Origin: Geodermatophilaceae bacterium URHB0062
GTDB lineage: Bacteria > Actinomycetota > Actinomycetes > Mycobacteriales > Geodermatophilaceae
Length of the DNA stretch: 64,000 nucleotides
Assembly: GCA_000620185.1 (NCBI GenBank)
Contig: JHVO01000008.1
Span: 62,001 to 126,000, forward strand
Direction of reading: 5' to 3'
The notes below the pieces were generated by a model. That model had not been told where the DNA came from, searched no databases, and saw only the letters and a program-made list of their open reading frames with translations. A program made the position numbers and the translations under genes. Each line of letters starts with the position of its first letter. Within the stretch, counting starts at the first letter, position 1. Shown here piece by piece: positions 33,360 to 42,122 of this stretch.

Positions 33360-34625
33360 ATGGTGAAGCACCACAACCGATGGAATCTTGCACGTGGGGG
33401 TTGGTCGTCGGCGCCGATCCGCGGGCTCGCGATCAGTGCGACCATCCTGCTCGCAGCCGCCGCCTGTGGCCAGGCACCGAGCGAGAAGAAGGCTGCGGGC
33501 GGCAGCGAAGAGCCGCTCGTCGTCGGCATCTCGCTGCCGCTGACCGGTGACTTCTCGCAGCCGGGCGGCGAGGCCCGCAAGGGCTACGAGATCTGGCGCG
33601 ACCAGATCAACAAGGAAGGCGGCCTGCTCGGCCGTCAGGTCGAGCTCAAGATCACCGACGACGCGAGCAACCAGGACACGGTCGTCACCGACTACACCAA
33701 GCTCATCACCCAGGACAAGGTCGATCTCCTCCTCGGCACCTTCTCGACGCTGCTGAACTTCCCGGCCTCGGCGGTCGCGGAGAAGAACGGCATGCTCTAC
33801 GTCGAGCCGGCCGGTGGCGCTCCCAAGATGTTCGACCGGGGCTTCAAGAAGCTGTTCTTCGCGCAGCAGGCCACCGCGTCGCACCAGCCCGACGTGTTCG
33901 TGAAGTACATCGAGAGCCTGCCCGAGAACGAGCGGCCCAAGACCGCCGCGTACCCGACGCAGGACGACCCCTTCACCACGCCGGTGATCGAGTCGATGCA
34001 GGCGCAGCTCGAGAAGCTCGGCGTGAAGACGGTGTACACCACGACGTACCCCGCCGACGCGACCAACTTCCAGACGATCGCCAGCGCGATCGCCGCCAAG
34101 AAGCCGGACCTGATCGCCCAGGGTGCCGTCTTCGAGGACGGCGTGGGCCTCATCCGTTCGCTGCAGCAGCTGAACTACTCGCCGAAGATGCTCTTCCAGA
34201 CGTCCGCGCCCAGCAACGCCGGCCAGTACAGCGAGGGCATCGGCGAGGCGAACACCGAGGGCGTCTTCTACACCGTCAGCTGGAACGAGAAGGCGAACAC
34301 CCCGAAGAACAAGGAGTTCGTCGACGAGTACGCCAAGCGGTACGACGGCGGCATCCCGGCCGAGGATGCCGCGGACGCCTACGCGGCCGCGCAGGTGGTC
34401 CAGGCGGCCGCCGAGGCCGTGAAGTCCCTCGACCAGGACAAGATGGCCGAGTGGCTGCACCAGAACGAGGTGGAGACCATCCTCGGGCCGCTCGCCTGGG
34501 ACGAGAAGGGAGCCCCGACCAAGGACTTCCTCCTCGCCCAGTGGCAGAACGGCGCGCCGGAGATCGTTGCTCCGGAAGCGGCCGCGACCGTCGACAAGGT
34601 CGTCGCCAAGACGCCCTGGCAGTGA
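33360..34625 (+). CDS. ABC transporter substrate-binding lipoprotein, branched-chain amino acid (type 1 periplasmic) family
   Basis: A 421-residue lipoprotein that captures the substrate outside the membrane. The signal peptide (residues about 15-36, APIRGLAISATILLAAAACG) ends in an AAAC lipobox. The mature part is a LivK/Leu-binding type 1 fold: LVVGISLPLTGDFSQPGGEA, GGLLGRQVELKITDDASNQD, and DLLLGTFSTLLNFPASAVAE. GGGAG before ATG 33360 decides the start over the longer in-frame frame from 33303, which overlaps the operator. It heads an operon with permeases, ATPases and two enzymes; many such systems carry aromatic or amide compounds rather than amino acids. Confidence 0.9.
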   Translation: MVKHHNRWNLARGGWSSAPIRGLAISATILLAAAACGQAPSEKKAAGGSEEPLVVGISLPLTGDFSQPGGEARKGYEIWRDQINKEGGLLGRQVELKITDDASNQDTVVTDYTKLITQDKVDLLLGTFSTLLNFPASAVAEKNGMLYVEPAGGAPKMFDRGFKKLFFAQQATASHQPDVFVKYIESLPENERPKTAAYPTQDDPFTTPVIESMQAQLEKLGVKTVYTTTYPADATNFQTIASAIAAKKPDLIAQGAVFEDGVGLIRSLQQLNYSPKMLFQTSAPSNAGQYSEGIGEANTEGVFYTVSWNEKANTPKNKEFVDEYAKRYDGGIPAEDAADAYAAAQVVQAAAEAVKSLDQDKMAEWLHQNEVETILGPLAWDEKGAPTKDFLLAQWQNGAPEIVAPEAAATVDKVVAKTPWQ

Positions 34626-34632
34626 CCGTCCG

Positions 34633-34664
34633 CCCGGTGGCCCGTGCTCGCACGGGCCACCGGG
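34633..34664. terminator. 14-bp perfect stem-loop between binding-protein and permease genes
   Basis: CCCGGTGGCCCGTG (34633-34646), loop CTCG, and CACGGGCCACCGGG (34651-34664) form a perfect stem seven bases after the binding-protein stop. Within an ABC operon such stems usually stabilise the upstream messenger or partly terminate, giving excess binding protein. Confidence 0.65.
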
Positions 34665-34751
34665 CCCTGCCTCGCCGACCCCACGCGCACGGAGCCGGGA
34701 CAGCGCCCCGGACGACGGACCGCGGACGTTGACCATCCGGAAGAGGAACGC

Positions 34752-35633
34752 ATGACCCAGCTGGTCCAGGCACTGGTGCTCGGGTTGCTGATCGGTGGCG
34801 TGTACGCGCTGATGGCGAGCGGGCTGACGCTGATCTTCGGCGTCATGAACATCATCAACGTCGCGCACGGCGCGCTGCTCATCCTGGTCGCGTTCATCAC
34901 CTGGAAGACCTGGTCGGTCACCGGGATCGACCCGATCCTGCTGTCGATCGTGATGACGCCGGTCATGTTCGGCCTGGGGTGGGCGCTGTACAAGGGTGTG
35001 CTCTCGCGCATCAGCGGCACGTCGCCGGGGATGTCGGTGCTGCTGACCTTCGGCATCGCCATCACCATCGAGGGCGTCCTGAACGTCACCGCGGGCAACC
35101 GGTTCCGCTCGGCGACGCCGTCCTACTTCTCGCAGTCCTACCGCGTGTTCGGCATCTCGCTGCCCAAGGCGCAGGTCTACGGCTGCCTCGCCGCGGTGCT
35201 CGTCCTCGGGCTGCTCTACCTCGTCCTCTCTCGGACCTGGACCGGCCGGGCGATCCGCGCGACCGCCCAGAACGCGTCCGGCGCCGCACTCGTCGGCATC
35301 CAGTCGGCCGGCGTCGCGGCGCTGGCCTTCGCGATCGGTACCGCGACCACCGGCGTGGGCGGCTCGGTCCTCTCCGTGCTCTACCCGTTCTTCCCGGCGT
35401 CCCACTACGACTGGATCTCGCGGCTGCTCGGGATCATCGTGCTCGGTGGCATGGGCAGCCTGGCCGGCGCGCTGGTCGGCGCCCTGATCCTCGGGCTGGC
35501 CGAGACGCTGACGGCCACCTACGGGTCGCTGCAGTGGTCGACGCTGATCTTCTACGCCGTGATCATGATCGTGCTCTTGTTCCGCCCCCAGGGCCTCTTC
35601 GGCTCGCGGCTCCGCCAGGACGTGATGGCATGA
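34752..35633 (+). CDS. ABC transporter permease, LivH type
   Basis: A 293-residue membrane permease of the branched-chain amino acid class, with about eight helices. ALMASGLTLIFGVMNIINVA followed by HGALLILVAF near the N-terminus, and the coupling-loop region GIIVLGGMGSLAGALVGALI near residue 230 are diagnostic. AGGAA precedes the ATG. Its stop overlaps the start of the next gene (ATGA), which supplies the second permease fused to an ATPase. Confidence 0.9.
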   Translation: MTQLVQALVLGLLIGGVYALMASGLTLIFGVMNIINVAHGALLILVAFITWKTWSVTGIDPILLSIVMTPVMFGLGWALYKGVLSRISGTSPGMSVLLTFGIAITIEGVLNVTAGNRFRSATPSYFSQSYRVFGISLPKAQVYGCLAAVLVLGLLYLVLSRTWTGRAIRATAQNASGAALVGIQSAGVAALAFAIGTATTGVGGSVLSVLYPFFPASHYDWISRLLGIIVLGGMGSLAGALVGALILGLAETLTATYGSLQWSTLIFYAVIMIVLLFRPQGLFGSRLRQDVMA

Positions 35634-37507
35634 CGCTCGTCGACTCGCTCCGCACCCGCACCGAGGGCCGGCGCGGCACGCTGGTGATCATCGCCCTCTT
35701 CGCGGCCCTGTTCCTCTACCCGGTGGTCCTGCCGTTCGCCATCTACGAGCAGGGCGTCCTGCTGCTGGCCTTCCTGACGGCGCTGATGGCCGTGAGCTGG
35801 AACATCGTGTCCGGCTACGCCGGCTACGTGTCGCTCGGGCACAGCGTCTTCCTCGGCCTGGGCGCCTACACCGGCGGCCTGCTCGCCGAGAAGTACCAGG
35901 TCAACCCGCTGTGGTTCATGCCGCTCGGCGGCCTGGTCGCGTTCGTGGTGGCGACGCTCGTCGGCATGGTGGTGCTCCGCGCCCGCGGCCACGCCTTCGT
36001 GATCATCACGATCGCGCTGCTGCTGTCCATGCAGGTGCTGGTGACGAACTTCCCGTCGATCACCAACGGGTCCAACGGCGTCAACGTGCCGCTGCCGTTC
36101 TGGTCGTCGGACTACCAGAACATGCCCTTCTACTACCTGTTCCTGGTCCTGCTGCTGGCCACGGTCGCGTTCGCGGCGTGGATCCGGCGGACCAAGTTCG
36201 GCACCGGTCTGCTGGCCATCCGCGAGGACGAGGACAAGGCGGCGGCCATCGGGGTCAACACCACCCGCTACAAGGTGCTCGCCTACGCGGTGAGTGCGGT
36301 GCCGATCGGCGTCGCCGGTGTCGTCTACGCCTACTTCCTGTCGTTCCTGAACCCGGTCGGCGCCTTCGCGCTGCTGACCAGCGTCACGATCGTGCTCTCG
36401 GCGCTGGCCGGCGGTCGCGGCACGCTCTGGGGGCCGGTCCTCGGTGGCTTCGTCGTCTCGATCGTCTCCGAGGTGGCCAACGTCTACGGCGGCGGTTCGC
36501 AGAGCCGGCTGCTCGTCCTCGGTCTGGCCCTGGTGCTGGTCGTGCTCTTCCTGCCGCAGGGCATCCTCCCGGCGGTCGCTGCGCGCATCGCCCGCCGGCA
36601 GGCGGCCAAGAAGACCGTCGAGTACACCGACCAGACCGGCGTCGCCACGAAGCGGACGCCGATCGTCGTGACGCCGCGGTCGGCACCGCAGGCCGAGCGG
36701 ACGCCGGCCCCGCTCCTGGAGATCCGTGGCGCGGCCAAGAGCTTCGGCGGCCTGCGCGCGGTCGACGGCGTCGACCTCACCGTCGAGGCGGGGTCGATCA
36801 CCGCGCTGATCGGGCCCAACGGCTCGGGCAAGACGACGCTGTTCAACCTGGTCACCGGCGCCATGCCCGTCGGCGCGGGCGAGATCTGGTTCGACGGCAC
36901 CCGGATCGACCGGCTCCCCGCCTGGGACCGGGCGCACCTCGGGCTCGGCCGGACGTTCCAGACCACCCGCCTGTTCAAGAGTATGACCGTGCTCGAGAAC
37001 GTCGTCGCCCCGCTGCCGACCGCGAGCTGGGGCCTCATGGCCAAGGACGCCGTCAGCGGGCACGAGGCCGAACGGGCGCGCGAGCTGCTCGACTTCGTCG
37101 GCCTCGGCCGGTTCGGCGACCAGCAGGCCGGCGCCCTCTCCTACGGCCAGCAGAAGCTGGTCGAGCTGGCCCAGGTGCTGATGCTCGAGCCGAAGATGAT
37201 CCTGCTCGACGAGCCGGCCGGCGGCATCAACCCGACGCTGATCAACCGGATGGTCGAGATCATCCGCGACCTCAACCGGCAGGGCATCGCGTTCCTGGTC
37301 GTCGAGCACAACATCCCGCTGGTCCTCGACCTGTGCGACCCGGTCGCGGTGCTCAGTCGGGGCAAGATCATCGCGCAGGGTCCGCCGTCCATCGTGCGCG
37401 CCGACCCCGCCGTCCTCGAGGCCTACCTCGGCCCGGAGTGGCTGCCTGCCGAGCCCGTTCCCGGCGCGGTCCTCGACCAGGCCGCCCTGTCCGCGAAAGG
37501 CAGCTGA
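35630..37507 (+). CDS. ABC transporter permease-ATPase fusion (LivM-LivG type)
   Basis: A 625-residue protein combining two subunits. Residues about 1-325 are a LivM-type permease with 8-10 helices (MAVSWNIVSGYAGYVSLGHS, SALAGGRGTLWGPVLGGFVV). After a 40-residue linker, residues about 362-600 are a LivG-type ATPase: Walker A GPNGSGKTT, signature LSYGQQKLVELA, Walker B MILLDEPAGGIN and switch His in VVEHN. The signature is LSYGQ rather than LSGGQ, normal for LivG. Fusion ties permease and ATPase one to one. It is followed after three bases by the separate LivF-type ATPase. Confidence 0.92.
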   Translation: MTLVDSLRTRTEGRRGTLVIIALFAALFLYPVVLPFAIYEQGVLLLAFLTALMAVSWNIVSGYAGYVSLGHSVFLGLGAYTGGLLAEKYQVNPLWFMPLGGLVAFVVATLVGMVVLRARGHAFVIITIALLLSMQVLVTNFPSITNGSNGVNVPLPFWSSDYQNMPFYYLFLVLLLATVAFAAWIRRTKFGTGLLAIREDEDKAAAIGVNTTRYKVLAYAVSAVPIGVAGVVYAYFLSFLNPVGAFALLTSVTIVLSALAGGRGTLWGPVLGGFVVSIVSEVANVYGGGSQSRLLVLGLALVLVVLFLPQGILPAVAARIARRQAAKKTVEYTDQTGVATKRTPIVVTPRSAPQAERTPAPLLEIRGAAKSFGGLRAVDGVDLTVEAGSITALIGPNGSGKTTLFNLVTGAMPVGAGEIWFDGTRIDRLPAWDRAHLGLGRTFQTTRLFKSMTVLENVVAPLPTASWGLMAKDAVSGHEAERARELLDFVGLGRFGDQQAGALSYGQQKLVELAQVLMLEPKMILLDEPAGGINPTLINRMVEIIRDLNRQGIAFLVVEHNIPLVLDLCDPVAVLSRGKIIAQGPPSIVRADPAVLEAYLGPEWLPAEPVPGAVLDQAALSAKGS

Positions 37508-37510
37508 CCG

Positions 37511-38311
37511 ATGCTGACCATCTCCGGTGTCTACGCCGGGTACGGCGGAGGCGACGTCCTGCAGGGCCTCGACCTCGAGGTGCCGAGCGGCGCGATCACC
37601 TGCATCGTCGGGCCGAACGGGGCCGGCAAGTCCACGGTGCTGCGCGTCGTGAGCGGGCTGCTCAAGCCGCGGCTGGGCACCGTCGAGCTCGACGGCGTCC
37701 GCCTTGACCAGTTCGGCACCGCCGGCGTGCTCGGCAAGGGCGTCGCCCAGGTGCCGCAGTCGCAGGCGCTGTTCCCCCAGATGACGATCCGCGAGAACGT
37801 GCTGCTCGGCGGCTACACACTCCGGCGCGACAAGCAGCTGCTGACCAAGCGCTACGACCGGGTCGCCGAGCTGATCCCGATCGTCGCCGAGCGCAGCAAC
37901 GACAAGGCGGGGAACCTCTCGGGCGGACAGCGCCGCATGGTCGAGATCGCCCGCTGCCTCATGGTGGAGCCCAGCGTGCTGCTGCTCGACGAGCCGTCGC
38001 TGGGGCTGGACCCGATAAGCCTCACCGGCGTCTCGCAGCTGGTGAAGGACGCCAACGCCGGCGGCACGACGGTGTTGCTGGTCGAGCAGAACGTCCGCCT
38101 CGGGCTGAGCATGGCCACCCACGGCGTCGTCCTGGAGGGCGGCCGGGTCGCGCTCGAGGCGGCGGCCGGCGACCTCATGGCCAACCCCGAGGTGGCCGAG
38201 CTCTACCTCGGCGGGGCGCCGTCGAAGGCTCCGGCAGCCGCCGGCTCGACCGCGGCGGCCGCCGGTTCCGCCCCCGCGGCCCGGTCCGGCGACGCGAGCA
38301 CGAAGCGGTGA
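37511..38311 (+). CDS. ABC transporter ATP-binding protein, LivF type
   Basis: A 266-residue ATPase completing the importer. Walker A is GPNGAGKST (residues 37-45), signature LSGGQRRMVEIA, Walker B VLLLDEPSLGLDP and the switch His is replaced in LLVEQN, as in LivF. The C-terminal tail is Ala/Ser/Gly-rich (KAPAAAGSTAAAAGSAPAA) and probably disordered. The start is three bases after the permease-ATPase stop; its own stop overlaps the next gene's GTG, so the importer is coupled to the M24-fold enzyme. Confidence 0.92.
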   Translation: MLTISGVYAGYGGGDVLQGLDLEVPSGAITCIVGPNGAGKSTVLRVVSGLLKPRLGTVELDGVRLDQFGTAGVLGKGVAQVPQSQALFPQMTIRENVLLGGYTLRRDKQLLTKRYDRVAELIPIVAERSNDKAGNLSGGQRRMVEIARCLMVEPSVLLLDEPSLGLDPISLTGVSQLVKDANAGGTTVLLVEQNVRLGLSMATHGVVLEGGRVALEAAAGDLMANPEVAELYLGGAPSKAPAAAGSTAAAAGSAPAARSGDASTKR

Positions 38312-39468
38312 CGGCCCTGGCCGTGCCCGCCGTCTTCGCCGGGTTCGGTCCGGCCGAGATGGCGCGGCGGAGGTCGGCGCTCGAGGCGGTGATGGAGCGC
38401 GAGGGCCTCGCGCACGTCGTCCTGTACGGCGCCAACCGCTCCGGCAGCGCGGTCTCGTGGCTCACCGGCTGGCCGGTCACCCGCGAGGCCCACGTGCTGG
38501 TGACCCCGGGCGAGCGCGACGTCCTGCTGGTGAGCTTCTTCAACCACGTGCCGGAGGCCCGGCGGCGGGCGGCCGAGGCCGACGTCCGGTTCGCCGGCGA
38601 CGCCCCGGCGACGACGCTGGTCGAGCTGCTCGTCGAGCGTGGCGCCGGCGGAGCGCCCGTCGGGCTGATCGGCTCGCTGCCCTACGACCAGTACGCCGTG
38701 CTCGCCGAGGGCCGCCGTGTCCTCGACCTCAACCGGGCGCACACCCGGCTGCGGCTGCGCAAGAGCGAGGAGGAGATCGCGGCGCTGCGCACGGCCGCCG
38801 CGCTCACCGACGCCGCCGCCGCGGCCCTGCTCGAACCCCCGGTCGTCGGCCGCACCGAGCACGAGCTCGTCGCCCGGGTGGAACACGCCTACGTCTCCCG
38901 TGGCGGCATGCACCACATCCACTACCTCGGCATCACCCCCATGTCGGCTCCCGACCGATCGGTGCCGGCCCAGTGGCCCAGCGACCGGCCCGTGGCCGCC
39001 GGTGACCTGCTCACCTTCGAGCTCAGCGCCGCCGTCGCCCCGGAGTACTCCGGCCAGCTGCTGCGCACCGTCTGCCTGGCGGCCGAACCGACCCCGCAGG
39101 TGCGGGAGCTGCACGACGTCGCCGAGGCGGCCCTCTCCGCGGTGGCCGACCGGTTGCGCCCCGGCGTGCACGCACAAGAGCTCGTCGACGCTGCCGAGGT
39201 GATCGAGGAGGCCGGCTTCACGACCGTCGACGACCTCGTCCACGGGTTCGGCGGCGGCTACCTGCCACCGGTGCTCGGCTCGCGCAGCCGCGCGATCCGC
39301 CCCACGCCCGACTTCACCCTGGAGGCCGGCATGACCGTCGTCGTGCAGCCCAACGTCGCGACGCCCGACGGCCGGCTCGGCGTGCAGACCGGCGAGCTGC
39401 TGCTGGTCACCGAGTCCGGTCCCGAGCGGCTGCACACCTTCCCTCGCGGCCTGGTGCGGGCGGCATGA
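38308..39468 (+). CDS. M24-family (creatinase/aminopeptidase P fold) protein with substituted metal ligands
   Basis: A 386-residue protein with the creatinase N-terminal domain (about 15-150) and a pita-bread M24 domain (about 155-375). In metal-dependent members the ligands are Asp, Asp, His, Glu, Glu. Here the first Asp is Glu238, the second is Gln250 in EYSGQLLRT, the His is kept in HGFGGGYLPP (about 312), and both Glu positions appear as Gln (VVVQPNV and GVQTGE). This looks like a metal-free creatinase-type hydrolase acting on a C-N bond rather than a peptidase. GTG start overlaps the ATPase stop. Next gene also overlaps (ATGA). Confidence 0.8.
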   Translation: MTALAVPAVFAGFGPAEMARRRSALEAVMEREGLAHVVLYGANRSGSAVSWLTGWPVTREAHVLVTPGERDVLLVSFFNHVPEARRRAAEADVRFAGDAPATTLVELLVERGAGGAPVGLIGSLPYDQYAVLAEGRRVLDLNRAHTRLRLRKSEEEIAALRTAAALTDAAAAALLEPPVVGRTEHELVARVEHAYVSRGGMHHIHYLGITPMSAPDRSVPAQWPSDRPVAAGDLLTFELSAAVAPEYSGQLLRTVCLAAEPTPQVRELHDVAEAALSAVADRLRPGVHAQELVDAAEVIEEAGFTTVDDLVHGFGGGYLPPVLGSRSRAIRPTPDFTLEAGMTVVVQPNVATPDGRLGVQTGELLLVTESGPERLHTFPRGLVRAA

Positions 39469-41027
39469 CCGGCGCCATGACCGGCAGCGCGGACGTCGTC
39501 GTCATCGGCGCGGGACACAACAGCCTGATCGGGGCGGCGTACCTCGCGGCCGCCGGTCTCGAGGTCGTCGTCCTCGAGGAGCAGCCGCACGTCGGTGGCA
39601 ACACCGTCACCGAGGAGCTCACGCTCCCCGGCTTCCGGCACGACTCCTGCTCCAGCGCCCACGTGCTCATCCAGACCAACCCGGTGATCCGGGACGACGA
39701 GCTCGGGCTGCTGTCCCGGTTCCGGCTGCGGTACGTGCACACCGACCCGGCGGTCGTGCTCCCGCTGGCCGACGGCGACGCGCTGGTCATGTCCCGCGAC
39801 CGCGCGGAGACCGCGGCCGACCTGGCCCGCGAGAACGCCGCCGACGGTGACGCCTACCTCCAGCTGCTCGCCGACTGGGAGGGCGGGCTGGCCGCCGCGC
39901 ACTCGCGGTGGAACGCCGGCCGGCTCGACCCGGCGTCGTCGACCGCCGACGCCGCCTACGAGGCGCTCCGCTCACGCAGCGCGCACGAGGTGATCGCCGA
40001 GCGGTTCGCCTCCGACCGGGCGCGCGACCTGCTCACCTGGCTGTCGTTCGCCACGATCACCGACGTCCGGCGCGCAGGCACCGGCATCCTGCCGTTCTCC
40101 ATCACCGCCGGGCGGTCGTCCTTCGGGTGGGCGACGCCCCTGGGCGGGTCCGGTGCCCTGCCGGCGGCGCTGGTCGCGGCCATCGAGTCGCACGGCGGCC
40201 GGGTCTTGACCGGCCGGCCGGTGGAACGGGTGGAGGTGCGCGACGGCCGGGCCGTGGGCGTGGTGACGGCGGACGGCGAGCGGTGGGCCGCCCGCCGCGC
40301 GGTGCTGTCGTCGGCCCACATCACCCAGCTGGCCGGGATGCTCGACGGCGCGGAGCCGCCCGCGGAGCTGCGCAGCGCCGCCGAGACCTGGCGCTCCGGG
40401 CTGACTCTGTTCGCCGTCCACCTGGCGACCGACCGCGACCTCGCCTACGACACCGCCAAGGGGCCCGTGGCCGCGGTGGCCGGCGGTATCGGGTCGGCGC
40501 GCGGCCTGTACGCGCAACTGGACGCCCATGCCCGTGGCGAGACCTACGCCGAGGACCCGTGGGTGCTCATCGTGAACTCCACCGTCGTCGACCCCGACCG
40601 GGCCCCGGACGGTCAGGGGCTGGTCAAGCTGCTGACCTTCGCGCCCCGCGACCTCGCGAGGGGCGGCGACTGGGCGGTCGAGCGCGAGCGGTACGCCGCG
40701 CAGGTCGTGGCGCGAACGGCCGAACGCGTGCCGGGGCTGCGGTCCGAGCACGTGCTGGCCGTGCGGGGCGAGGCGCCCGTGGATCTGGAGGCCCGCAACC
40801 GGCACAACGTCGGCGGGTCCTGCCACGGCGGGGAGTTCCGGCTGCCGTCGGGGGAGGTGCTCGTCGGCTGGCCGTCCTACCGGCTGCCGGTGCCCGGGCT
40901 GTACCAGACCGGCGCGACCGCGCACCCGGGCGGCTCGGTCTCGGGACGGGCCGGGCGCAACGCGGCCCGCGCCGTGCTCACCGACCTCGGTATCGACCCG
41001 GCGACCGTCATGGGGCCGGGCGCCTGA
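39465..41027 (+). CDS. FAD-dependent oxidoreductase, phytoene desaturase (CrtI)/PYROXD2-like
   Basis: A 520-residue flavoprotein. The FAD motif is VVIGAGHNSLIGAAYLAAAG (about 11-30) followed by LEEQPHVGGNTVTEE. The C-terminal GLYQTGATAHPGGSVSGRAG is the conserved second FAD-contact region of the CrtI/PYROXD2 group. No carotenoid genes are nearby, and the position after an importer and an M24 enzyme indicates oxidation or desaturation of the imported compound. The start overlaps the previous stop as ATGA. It is the last gene of the importer operon, converging on the LacI repressor with 24 bases between. Confidence 0.85.
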   Translation: MTGAMTGSADVVVIGAGHNSLIGAAYLAAAGLEVVVLEEQPHVGGNTVTEELTLPGFRHDSCSSAHVLIQTNPVIRDDELGLLSRFRLRYVHTDPAVVLPLADGDALVMSRDRAETAADLARENAADGDAYLQLLADWEGGLAAAHSRWNAGRLDPASSTADAAYEALRSRSAHEVIAERFASDRARDLLTWLSFATITDVRRAGTGILPFSITAGRSSFGWATPLGGSGALPAALVAAIESHGGRVLTGRPVERVEVRDGRAVGVVTADGERWAARRAVLSSAHITQLAGMLDGAEPPAELRSAAETWRSGLTLFAVHLATDRDLAYDTAKGPVAAVAGGIGSARGLYAQLDAHARGETYAEDPWVLIVNSTVVDPDRAPDGQGLVKLLTFAPRDLARGGDWAVERERYAAQVVARTAERVPGLRSEHVLAVRGEAPVDLEARNRHNVGGSCHGGEFRLPSGEVLVGWPSYRLPVPGLYQTGATAHPGGSVSGRAGRNAARAVLTDLGIDPATVMGPGA

Positions 41028-41051
41028 GGGTCGCCGCCTGGAACCGGGCGG

Positions 41052-42122
41052 TCAGCCGCGCGGGGGAGCGGTGGACCCCCGGACGATCAGCTGGACCGGC
41101 AGCAGCACCATCCGGGGCGTGGCTGTCCGTCCGCTGAGCACGTCCAGCAGCAGCCGGGCGGACTCGACGCCGAGGTCGTACTGGGGCACCCGGACCGAGG
41201 TGAGCGGTGGGCGCAGCCGCGAGATGAACGGCATGTCGTTGAAGCCGACGACGCTGACGTCCTCCGGGCAGCTCAGGCCGCGCTCCTCCAGGGCGTCGTA
41301 GCTGCCGATGGCGAGCAGGTCGTTGCCGGCGACGATCGCCGTCGGCGCGCGCCCGTCGAGCAGTTCGAGGGTCGCCGCGTGCCCGGCCGCGTCCGAGTAG
41401 GCCTCCGCCACGACCACGCGGTCGTCGGGCAGGCCGTGCTGCTGCATCGCCGTCCGGAACGCCCGCAGCCGCACCGAGCCGGTGGACACGTTCAGCGGGC
41501 CGGCCACGTGTGCGATGTCGCGGTGTCCGAGGCCGACGAGGTGGTCGACGGTGCGGGCGATGCCGGTGGCGTCGTCGCCGGCGACGGCGGAGACGTCCAG
41601 GTGCTCGGTCAGCCGGTTGACCAGCACCATCGGCACCCCGCGCTCGGCCGCCTCGTGCATGAGCGGGTCGTCGAGGCGGGCCGTGGCCACGATGAAGCCG
41701 TCGACCTGGCGCGCCTGCATCGCGGCGAAGTTGGAGGCCGCGCGCGCCGGGTCGTTGTCGGTGTTCGCGGTGAGGACGGTGTAGCCACTCGCGCCCAGCG
41801 CGTCCTCGATGCCCCGCACGATCGGCGGGAACAGCGGGTTGGTCAGGTCGGGCACCAGGACGCCGACCGTCTCCGACCGGCTGGTCTTCAGGCTGCGCGC
41901 GATCGGGTTGACCTGGTAGCCCAGGGCGGTGGCGACCTCGCGGACCCGCTCGACCGTCGCCGGCCGCACGAGGCTGCGGGTCGCCTCGTTGAGCGCGCGT
42001 GAGGCGGTGGCGGGATGGACACCCGCGGCTGTCGCGACGTCACGGAGCGTCGGGCGCGGAGCCACGGGCGGCAGCGTAGCGGCGCGGAGGCCGGTCGGCG
42101 GATTCGGGGTGCGGGCGGTCAT
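41052..42122 (-). CDS. LacI-family transcriptional repressor
   Basis: A 356-residue LacI/GalR regulator. The helix-turn-helix is TLRDVATAAGVHPATASRAL at about residues 25-44, the hinge region LGYQVNPIARSLKTSRS follows, and the rest is a type 1 periplasmic-binding-like effector domain (VGVLVPDLTNPLFPPIVRGI; SVVGFNDMPFISRLRPPLTS). CG-centred operators matching this family occur at six places in the window, so it is the probable master repressor of the 32.8-50.2 kb catabolic genes. ATG overlaps the upstream MFS stop (TGATG). Effector unknown. Confidence 0.92.
   Translation of the reverse strand: MTARTPNPPTGLRAATLPPVAPRPTLRDVATAAGVHPATASRALNEATRSLVRPATVERVREVATALGYQVNPIARSLKTSRSETVGVLVPDLTNPLFPPIVRGIEDALGASGYTVLTANTDNDPARAASNFAAMQARQVDGFIVATARLDDPLMHEAAERGVPMVLVNRLTEHLDVSAVAGDDATGIARTVDHLVGLGHRDIAHVAGPLNVSTGSVRLRAFRTAMQQHGLPDDRVVVAEAYSDAAGHAATLELLDGRAPTAIVAGNDLLAIGSYDALEERGLSCPEDVSVVGFNDMPFISRLRPPLTSVRVPQYDLGVESARLLLDVLSGRTATPRMVLLPVQLIVRGSTAPPRG

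Noticed and set aside
39465-41027. Carotenoid desaturase role for the CrtI-like flavoprotein.
   Set aside because: No phytoene synthase or other carotenoid gene nearby; overlap with the importer/M24 operon argues for catabolism.
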